From a virus, in the IMG/VR virus record IMGVR_UViG_3300033145_001550, positions 1-26,347 of that record: a stretch of 26,347 nucleotides of DNA; one strand, written 5' to 3'. A program made the position numbers and the translations under genes. Shown piece after piece: positions 21,878-26,347 of the stretch; position 1 is the stretch's first letter; every line of letters starts with the position of its first letter. The notes beneath the pieces are model-generated. The model ran no database searches. It saw only the letters and a program-made list of their open reading frames with translations, and was not told the origin of the DNA.

Positions 21878-22504
21878 TCAGTATTTATCTTTTTTGCTTC
21901 TATTTTCTGAGACAGTCAATGCTTGCAAATTACTATAATTAAAACATTTAATTTGCTCTTCTGGTTTACTTAAATCAAAACGGCAACAAGGTTTGATATG
22001 GTCAATTTCCCAAACTTTACCATAATTCTTCCAATTCATATTTTCTGTAAAAGTTTTTTCTAAGTGTTTTTTTAATTCTGATATTGTACAGCCTAATAAT
22101 TGTAATGTTGATTTTGATTTTGTTTTTTGTTTTAATGCTCCGCATAAACGACTTCTTAAATTAGACCTCATTTTATAATTTATATCGGTTTTTCGTTTAA
22201 ATATATGATATAGATTTTTATTTTTACATTTTCCATGTTTAAAATTTGGATTGTTTTTTCCTTTGCGTATCATTCCCAAACATTTTCTACATAATTTAGC
22301 ATAATAATTACCTAATTGTTTATCGCAATTTTGACAAATAGGAAATTCACAGCATTTCCCATGCCTAAAACCATTTGAAAACTGTCTTTTTTTTCCTTTC
22401 ATAGTTTTACTTTGTCTTTGTTTGCTTTTTTCACTTCGTTTATGTCCTATTAAAGATAAACTAATCTTTTGTCTAGTTTCTTGGGTATGATGTCTTTTAT
22501 TCAT
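21878..22504 (-). CDS. Free-standing HNH homing endonuclease with NUMOD3 repeats
   Basis: This 208-aa protein has N-terminal NUMOD3 repeats (HTQETRQKISLSLIGHKRSE, KQRQSKTMKGKK), two FxHGK motifs around a zinc site (CQNCDKQLGNYYAKLCRKC), and an HNH domain with LGCTISELKKHLEKTF, WEIDHIKPCC and YSNLQALTVSENRSKKDK. It should nick or cut DNA at a specific site. It starts with ATGAATAA overlapping the RuvB-like stop. The N-terminal module resembles that of the other homing endonuclease in this window although the nuclease domains differ. Confidence 0.9.
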   Translation of the reverse strand: MNKRHHTQETRQKISLSLIGHKRSEKSKQRQSKTMKGKKRQFSNGFRHGKCCEFPICQNCDKQLGNYYAKLCRKCLGMIRKGKNNPNFKHGKCKNKNLYHIFKRKTDINYKMRSNLRSRLCGALKQKTKSKSTLQLLGCTISELKKHLEKTFTENMNWKNYGKVWEIDHIKPCCRFDLSKPEEQIKCFNYSNLQALTVSENRSKKDKY

Positions 22505-23657
22505 TTTTTAATTCCTTTAATAGATCGATACCTTTTTCAGTAATTACTCTACCTCTTGGAGTTCTAGCTATAAATTCTTTTCTTACTAAAAATGGTTCAA
22601 TAAAATATTGATAAGTTAAATTATCTGTATTTAAAATTTGTGTTAAAGTAGTAGCCCCTACAGGAGTAGTTTGTTTAGCTAAATATATTAATAACAATAT
22701 ATCTTTTTCAGTTATACCATTTTTATGAATTTTAAGGTTTTCCATTTTTTGAATAGCAATTTCTTTATCTATTTTGGTAATCTTTTTATATTTAGCATAA
22801 TAATAAATATTATCTAATAATCCTAATGATAGTCTTGGAGTTTGTTTACTTCTTGAAGCAATTTCTAATAAAGCCTCCGGCGTAAATTCTAAATCCCTTT
22901 TCTTTGCTTGGTTGTTTATAATAGTTGCCAATTCTTCATCTATATAAGGTCTTAAAATAAATTGTTGTTTACATCTATCTACTAATGGGCTTAATTTTTT
23001 AGTAAGAAAACCCAAATCAGTAGTAGCCCCCGCCAATGTAAAATAAGGAATTGGTTTATTTGCTACTTTGAATAACTGCACAGCAGGTAATAATAATTCT
23101 CCTATTTCTTTTTTCAATCCATGAATTTCGTCAATAAAAATTATAGAATAGGGTGGTTCTTTTTTTAATTGGCTAAATAATTTATAAATATCATCTGGCT
23201 TTTCCAAATTACCTGCAACAGTTTCTATTAAATGCAATCCGCTTTCTTTTTCAAGTAAGTGAATAAGAGCAGATTTACCATAACCTGCATTGCCACTTAT
23301 AAGAATATGCGGATAAGGAATTGTATTATCATTTTTGATAGCTTGTAAAGTTTCTTTTATTGTATCTTTTACAGCCTCTTGCCCTATATATTCTTTCCAA
23401 CATTTCGGCTCAGTATCCAATTTGTTGTCTTTTCTATCTACAAAAAAATCATATTTTTCTAAATTTTCGTGAGGGCTTATAATTTCAACCTTCAAAGGCT
23501 TTTCTTCTTCTCCAAAATTTCTAATTTCTTCCTCGGTAGGGGCATTTCCAAATTCTATATCACTACCCCTTAAAGGGTCAAAAACATAAACTACACTTTT
23601 ATAAGCTAAAACTACCACCACTATAAATATAAGAATTATTAATAATATACTAGCCAT
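22497..23657 (-). CDS. Membrane-anchored RuvB-like AAA+ ATPase
   Basis: This 386-aa protein matches RuvB from about residue 85 on: IGQEAVKDTI, Walker A GNAGYGKS (122-129), Walker B IIFIDEIHG, sensor 1 GATTD, DRC in the arginine-finger place, TPRLSLGLL (sensor 2) and a winged helix with FIARTPRGRVITEKG. RuvB normally drives branch migration with RuvA. Two features are unlike RuvB. Residues 3-19 form a membrane span, supported by a GAGG site 7 nt before the ATG, and residues 20-85 are a charged linker. The hairpin between PAVQLF and FTLAGATT is about 15 residues shorter than in RuvB, where it contacts RuvA. The preceding gene overlaps by 1 nt. Confidence 0.9.
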   Translation of the reverse strand: MASILLIILIFIVVVVLAYKSVVYVFDPLRGSDIEFGNAPTEEEIRNFGEEEKPLKVEIISPHENLEKYDFFVDRKDNKLDTEPKCWKEYIGQEAVKDTIKETLQAIKNDNTIPYPHILISGNAGYGKSALIHLLEKESGLHLIETVAGNLEKPDDIYKLFSQLKKEPPYSIIFIDEIHGLKKEIGELLLPAVQLFKVANKPIPYFTLAGATTDLGFLTKKLSPLVDRCKQQFILRPYIDEELATIINNQAKKRDLEFTPEALLEIASRSKQTPRLSLGLLDNIYYYAKYKKITKIDKEIAIQKMENLKIHKNGITEKDILLLIYLAKQTTPVGATTLTQILNTDNLTYQYFIEPFLVRKEFIARTPRGRVITEKGIDLLKELKNE

Positions 23658-23827
23658 TATTTATCCTCTTTATACTTTTTTAAAAAGTCCGTCAAATCTT
23701 TTTTCGCTTTTTGCAATTTAGCATACTCTTTCATAATCTCTTTGATTTTCCTTTTCACATATAGAAGATACTCATAAAAGAGCCATAACAAAACTACCAA
23801 ACTAAATAAACAACCCCATATATTCAT
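23657..23827 (-). CDS. 56-aa TM plus coiled-coil microprotein
   Basis: The ORF starts MNIWGCLFSLVVLLWLFYEY, a membrane helix, followed by a Lys/Glu-rich helix that likely forms a coiled coil (KEIMKEYAKLQKAKKDL). AGAGG lies 8 nt before the ATG. It ends in TAATG shared with the RuvB-like start, so the two are coupled and may interact at the membrane. Confidence 0.75.
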   Translation of the reverse strand: MNIWGCLFSLVVLLWLFYEYLLYVKRKIKEIMKEYAKLQKAKKDLTDFLKKYKEDK

Positions 23828-23913
23828 AGTCTAAACCTCTTTTTACTATGTTTATATTCTAAATACCAAATTAAAATAACAAGTATAATTATAAGCAATA
23901 TTCTTTCTAACAT
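23824..23913 (-). CDS. 29-aa single-TM microprotein
   Basis: The ORF starts MLERILLIIILVILIWYLEY and ends HSKKRFRL, a membrane helix with a basic tail. The ribosome binding site is weak (AAGAAG). It overlaps the 56-aa gene by 4 nt (ATGA). Real translation is likely but not certain. Confidence 0.55.
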   Translation of the reverse strand: MLERILLIIILVILIWYLEYKHSKKRFRL

Positions 23914-23922
23914 TTAACTTCT

Positions 23923-24087
23923 TTATTTTCTAAATTCGATAGCAGACTCTATACAATAATTATTATTAATATTTCCTGTTCTTAACTGCTTCTCAACTGT
24001 ACTTTGAGCCAAATACAAAGATGAATGTCTTGATATTAACTTACCCTCGCACCAAATTTTATGTACAATTCGTTTTATTTTTCTCAT
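23923..24087 (-). CDS. 54-aa hypothetical protein
   Basis: The ORF starts MRKIKRIVHKIWCEGKLISR and continues HSSLYLAQSTVEKQLRTGNI. It may be a small helix-turn-helix protein. The start overlaps the 35-aa gene by 4 nt. No family recognised. Confidence 0.65.
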   Translation of the reverse strand: MRKIKRIVHKIWCEGKLISRHSSLYLAQSTVEKQLRTGNINNNYCIESAIEFRK

Positions 24088-24191
24088 AATGTAAATATAA
24101 GCTGAAAACTCCCACTAATAACACCAGTAGCAAAACCTATTGCAATCAAAATTACTACGACAAAACACAATGCTCTCCAAAATGTATTCAT
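24084..24191 (-). CDS. 35-aa single-TM microprotein
   Basis: The ORF starts MNTFWRALCFVVVILIAIGF and continues ATGVISGSFQLIFTL. It is almost entirely hydrophobic. AAAGGAG lies 6 nt before the ATG, and both ends overlap neighbours by 4 nt. Confidence 0.7.
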   Translation of the reverse strand: MNTFWRALCFVVVILIAIGFATGVISGSFQLIFTL

Positions 24192-24406
24192 TTTAATCTC
24201 CTTTTCTTTTTAATAATATCAATATGCTTTTGCAATTGTACAATAGAATATTTAGCCAAGTTTATATTCAATGCCTTATATTCAGGCTGTAATTTAACAA
24301 TAAGCTCTATAAGTTTAGCCTTTTCCGGCTCAATATATTTCAACTGCTCCCTTAACTTATCACTATTTTTAGTTCCTTTAGGGCGACCCCTACCTCTTTT
24401 TTTCAT
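24188..24406 (-). CDS. Small AT-hook protein
   Basis: This 72-aa protein has the AT-hook core RGRGRPKGTKNS at its N-terminus, which binds the minor groove of A/T-rich DNA, then a helical segment and a basic tail (IIKKKRRLK). GAGG precedes the ATG. It may organise the element's own A/T-rich DNA or act as a repressor-like protein. Confidence 0.78.
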   Translation of the reverse strand: MKKRGRGRPKGTKNSDKLREQLKYIEPEKAKLIELIVKLQPEYKALNINLAKYSIVQLQKHIDIIKKKRRLK

Positions 24407-24618
24407 TTTCTTTCCTCAAATTTATGACCTCTAAAACATCCTTCACAACCTGTCTCATTATCACGCCACCTTTTACAATTATTACAACTTACTACAGTTT
24501 TCCCACAGCTAGGGCAATGAGTTTTTACAAATTTAGTATCAAATACATTACCACATTCACTACACCATTCCTCTGATTTTCTTTTCATTGTTGTGTCGCC
24601 TATAATAATTTTATTCAT
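24403..24618 (-). CDS. Small multi-zinc-ribbon protein
   Basis: This 71-aa protein has four cysteine pairs (CSEC, CPSC, CNNC, CEGC), enough for two zinc sites. AAGGAGG precedes the start at 24618. It overlaps the AT-hook gene by 4 nt. The fold is common in nucleic-acid-binding phage proteins; its partner is unknown. Confidence 0.75.
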   Translation of the reverse strand: MNKIIIGDTTMKRKSEEWCSECGNVFDTKFVKTHCPSCGKTVVSCNNCKRWRDNETGCEGCFRGHKFEERK

Positions 24619-24628
24619 ATAGCCCTCC

Positions 24629-24787
24629 TTAAAATTTTATCCACTCTCTTTTTCCAGTTTCTTTATCTAATATAACAGCCCTCTTAATATCTTTCTGTTC
24701 TAATATAAACTGGTCACACTCTGCCCTAGTTTTAAAGTTCTTTCCAAAATGCTCTCCAGATTTGAACATTATCGCAATTCTAAACAT
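24629..24787 (-). CDS. 52-aa hypothetical protein
   Basis: The ORF starts MFRIAIMFKSGEHFGKNFKT and continues with RAECDQFILEQ and an ILDKETGKREWIKF end. The alternation of strands and one helix suggests a small alpha/beta fold. AGGAA precedes the ATG. It lies 10 nt before the zinc-ribbon gene. Confidence 0.75.
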   Translation of the reverse strand: MFRIAIMFKSGEHFGKNFKTRAECDQFILEQKDIKRAVILDKETGKREWIKF

Positions 24788-24804
24788 AATTTTTCCTATA
24801 ATTT

Positions 24805-25089
24805 TTATTCAATATATTCTTTAATACTAGCTATCCAATCTATAGATAATGTTGTGATTTCTTTCTTGATTGTTAAAAGAGTAACAAATGTTCTAGTTTT
24901 CTTATCTTTTATATCCACTATATCAATTACTCTCCCTATTATAGTGTTTACTTGACTAGTTATTTCATTATATATATGTATAATAACTATTTTACCCGAA
25001 TATTCCTCGATTTCTGATTTATCATAAGCCCAACCATTAACAGAAAGTAAAAGTAAACAAATCATTAACATAATCATTTTTTTAAACAT
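24805..25089 (-). CDS. Exported small protein with signal peptide
   Basis: This 94-aa protein starts MFKKMIMLMICLLLLSVNGW with likely cleavage after AWA or AYD near residue 21-22. The mature part is beta-rich (GKIVIIHIYNEI, GRVIDIVDIKD, TFVTLLTIKKEI), compatible with a small SH3- or OB-like barrel. GGGAGG precedes the start, within the end of the upstream ORF. It should act in the periplasm or outside. Confidence 0.75.
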   Translation of the reverse strand: MFKKMIMLMICLLLLSVNGWAYDKSEIEEYSGKIVIIHIYNEITSQVNTIIGRVIDIVDIKDKKTRTFVTLLTIKKEITTLSIDWIASIKEYIE

Positions 25090-25254
25090 CTATTCCTCCC
25101 TTTTTAACACAATAGCCCTTATTTCTTTAGTTCTCGGCACTCCATACTTCCCTTTAATCCAATTATCAAAGTCCTCTCTTAACTCCTTCTCCTTCTTAGG
25201 ATTATTAGGATATAGTTCTTTAATTTGAAGGTCAATATCTTTCATATAACCCAT
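25090..25254 (-). CDS. 54-aa charged hypothetical protein
   Basis: The ORF starts MGYMKDIDLQIKELYPNNPK and ends VLKREE. It is a short helical charged protein with DNWIKGKYGVPRTKEIRAIV. AAGGAG lies 10 nt before the ATG, which is long but acceptable, and an alternative start at codon 4 exists. It ends against the next start. Confidence 0.7.
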   Translation of the reverse strand: MGYMKDIDLQIKELYPNNPKKEKELREDFDNWIKGKYGVPRTKEIRAIVLKREE

Positions 25255-25255
25255 T

Positions 25256-25408
25256 TTATTTAATCTCCTTAATTTCTATAACTTGATTGATATTAGATTT
25301 TTCTAATTGTTTATATAAGGCAACTAAGTTTTTTGCTTCTATTTCAATAATTTCTCTAACTTCTCTTTTGTTTTTTCCTTCTTTATAAATTATTCTATAT
25401 TTAACCAT
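25256..25408 (-). CDS. 50-aa charged hypothetical protein
   Basis: The ORF starts MVKYRIIYKEGKNKREVREI and continues as a helix-forming Lys/Glu-rich chain with NLVALYKQLEKSNI. GAAGG precedes the ATG, which lies 1 nt after the stop of the upstream gene. Its beta-beta-alpha pattern resembles small phage proteins without known role. Confidence 0.7.
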   Translation of the reverse strand: MVKYRIIYKEGKNKREVREIIEIEAKNLVALYKQLEKSNINQVIEIKEIK

Positions 25409-25409
25409 A

Positions 25410-25616
25410 TTAGCCTTCTGTTTCTTCTTCTTCACTTTCTACTAATTCAACAACCGTTCTACTTTTGACCTCGTAACCTCTTCTATTAGCTTCTTGATAG
25501 AGCAAGTCTAATTCATTTAAATCATTAATACCAAAGCAATGCTCCATTGCGCACTGTATCCCATTGATTTGATTTTCTATTTCTTGCTTAGTTAAATCTT
25601 TGATTTCTTTGCTCAT
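25410..25616 (-). CDS. 68-aa acidic hypothetical protein
   Basis: The protein starts MSKEIKDLTKQEIENQINGI, with a central helix and an acidic tail (ELVESEEEETEG). AAAGGA precedes the ATG. The stop is 1 nt before the next start. Not recognised. Confidence 0.72.
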   Translation of the reverse strand: MSKEIKDLTKQEIENQINGIQCAMEHCFGINDLNELDLLYQEANRRGYEVKSRTVVELVESEEEETEG

Positions 25617-25629
25617 TTTTGCTTTTCCT

Positions 25630-25947
25630 TTAGTTTATTTCGCCCCCCGCCTTAAAGAATAATCTGCGATATTCTAACCTAATTTTTGGGTTCTTATAGC
25701 TTTCAATAAACTCCCAAACCTTCTCATTGCCTACAGTTTTTATCTCATGTCGAATAGACGTTATCCAACTAGGTTCTAAAACATCTAGTTTAGGGTCTTG
25801 TATTTCGGCTTCTATAGGGGGTTGTATATCGCCTTTATCTGGCAACATTTGAGTTTTGCACATAAAACAAATAGTTTCATCTGGCAGTAAATTAGTAGTA
25901 GAAAGTATAATTCTATCAGTTCCACATTTCGGACAAGTAAATGTCAT
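25630..25947 (-). CDS. Zinc-ribbon protein, 105 aa
   Basis: The start at 25947 is set by AAGGAG 8 nt upstream and by the promoter behind it; a longer frame to 26007 would extend across that promoter. The protein begins MTFTCPKCGTDRIILSTTN and has CFMC near residue 30, making a C4 ribbon, followed by an acidic linker and a C-terminal helix. It is the first gene after the promoter at 25978-26007. It may be a transcription or DNA-linked regulator. Confidence 0.8.
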   Translation of the reverse strand: MTFTCPKCGTDRIILSTTNLLPDETICFMCKTQMLPDKGDIQPPIEAEIQDPKLDVLEPSWITSIRHEIKTVGNEKVWEFIESYKNPKIRLEYRRLFFKAGGEIN

Positions 25948-25977
25948 TGTATATACTCCTTTTTTAATTCTACTTAA

Positions 25978-26007
25978 AGTATAACACATTGGCAATAGGT
26001 TTACCAA
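25978..26007 (-). promoter_or_regulatory. Promoter TTGGTA-18-TATACT with extended -10
   Basis: On the minus strand TTGGTA at 26007-26002 and TATACT at 25983-25978 are 18 bp apart with TGT before the -10. Transcription should begin near 25971, about 24 nt before the zinc-ribbon start. The bases around the -10 match the promoter upstream of 17993 in 19 of 22 positions. Confidence 0.7.
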
Positions 26008-26010
26008 ATT

Positions 26011-26178
26011 TTATAGCTTTATTACTTTTAAAGTATTAGAGATTTTTCTATTTTTTTCTTGTAAATCTAAGAACCTTCTGATTTTAACTGCTCTATCAAT
26101 GAGATTAACTGTTTCATTGGGTTTATTTAATAACCCTTCCCTTTTTAATTGTGTTTCGGCTAAACCAAAAATGTTCAT
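26011..26178 (-). CDS. 55-aa basic hypothetical protein
   Basis: The ORF starts MNIFGLAETQLKREGLLNKP and continues helical and basic (LIDRAVKIRRFLDLQEKNRK). AAGGGGGG lies before the ATG at a good distance. It ends just before the promoter of the next gene. Not recognised. Confidence 0.75.
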   Translation of the reverse strand: MNIFGLAETQLKREGLLNKPNETVNLIDRAVKIRRFLDLQEKNRKISNTLKVIKL

Positions 26179-26210
26179 ATAGACCCCCCTTATATTTTAA
26201 ACCCCTTTTT

Positions 26211-26318
26211 TTATTTTATAATAGCAATAATTATTTTATACTCTTTAATTTCTTCTTTACTATATCCTTCTTTTTCTCCTAACCTACTGCCTAACTTTAA
26301 CCACCTACTTTTAGTCAT
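26211..26318 (-). CDS. 35-aa hypothetical protein
   Basis: The ORF starts MTKSRWLKLGSRLGEKEGYS and ends EYKIIIAIIK. The ribosome binding site is weak and distant (GATAGG, 10 nt), and an in-frame stop lies just upstream. Bases 26319-26347 hold nothing I can call. Confidence 0.5.
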   Translation of the reverse strand: MTKSRWLKLGSRLGEKEGYSKEEIKEYKIIIAIIK

Positions 26319-26347
26319 AGTAATACAACCTATCTGTATATCTTTAC

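Noticed and set aside
1-26347. tRNA, rRNA, virion structural or terminase genes
   Set aside because: None could be recognised on either strand. The phage assignment therefore rests on gene organisation and accessory families, and a plasmid-like or other mobile element cannot be excluded.

Overview
The window is an AT-rich stretch, roughly 30% G+C by eye, with every supported gene on the minus strand. It reads as one long set of overlapping operons running from position 26347 down to 1. Genes are mostly joined by 1-17 nt overlaps (ATGA, TAATG, ATGAATAA) and preceded by clear AGGAG-type ribosome binding sites. The tight packing, the many very small ORFs, two free-standing homing endonucleases, a YopX-family protein, a primase-helicase, a FEN-type exonuclease, an ATP-dependent DNA ligase and a tyrosine recombinase point to a bacteriophage genome, or a phage-like element, from a metagenome. 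No capsid, tail, portal or terminase gene is recognisable. Several proteins point to a diderm (Gram-negative-like) host: a lipoprotein with a lipobox, DegS/RseP-like proteases, and a membrane protein whose C-terminus resembles a beta-barrel and ends in Phe. The exact host cannot be told.

Layout in transcription order. (1) 26347-24403: small ORFs of mostly unknown function, including zinc ribbons and one signal-peptide protein, headed by an extended -10 promoter near 25980. (2) 24406-19023: DNA transactions. This part holds an AT-hook protein, a cluster of single-TM microproteins leading into a membrane-anchored RuvB-like AAA+ ATPase, an HNH homing endonuclease, an ATP-dependent ligase and a VRR-NUC nuclease. 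(3) 19022-17994: a tyrosine recombinase between the two longest non-coding gaps, which hold dyads and promoter-like sequences. (4) 17993-14593: membrane proteins with a barrel-like partner, then two paralogues of the MPY...GELNY family, two truncated N-terminal copies of it carried on 53-bp direct repeats, and a phosphomannose-isomerase-like cupin with an extra cysteine cluster. (5) 14596-10769: a nucleoside-deoxyribosyltransferase-like protein, a nucleotide-metabolism-like helical protein, a PD-(D/E)XK homing endonuclease, a FEN exonuclease and a zinc-ribbon OB-like protein. (6) 10760-8222: ClpP, a membrane-anchored trypsin-like protease, a 25-aa hydrophobic peptide, a minimal site-2 protease and a peptide deformylase. 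(7) 8225-2645: YopX, an MFS transporter, a lipoprotein, a metallophosphoesterase, a LOG-family protein, an M42 aminopeptidase, a SemiSWEET and an MgtC-like protein. (8) 2633-1: primase-helicase, a conserved phage protein and a gene cut by the window edge.

The most striking feature is region 6. A DegS-like protease, an RseP-like intramembrane protease and ClpP are the three enzyme types of the bacterial sigma-E regulated intramembrane proteolysis cascade, and here they lie consecutively in one phage operon. Other points of interest are the membrane-anchored RuvB-like protein, the repeat-borne truncated peptides, the cysteine-cluster cupin and a shared 22-bp promoter motif.

Nineteen genes shorter than about 60 codons were added by reading the gaps by hand. 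With these included, almost all of the window is coding, and the three promoter-like sequences fall in three of the few remaining gaps. I saw no tRNA, rRNA, CRISPR array, insertion sequence or rho-independent terminator.
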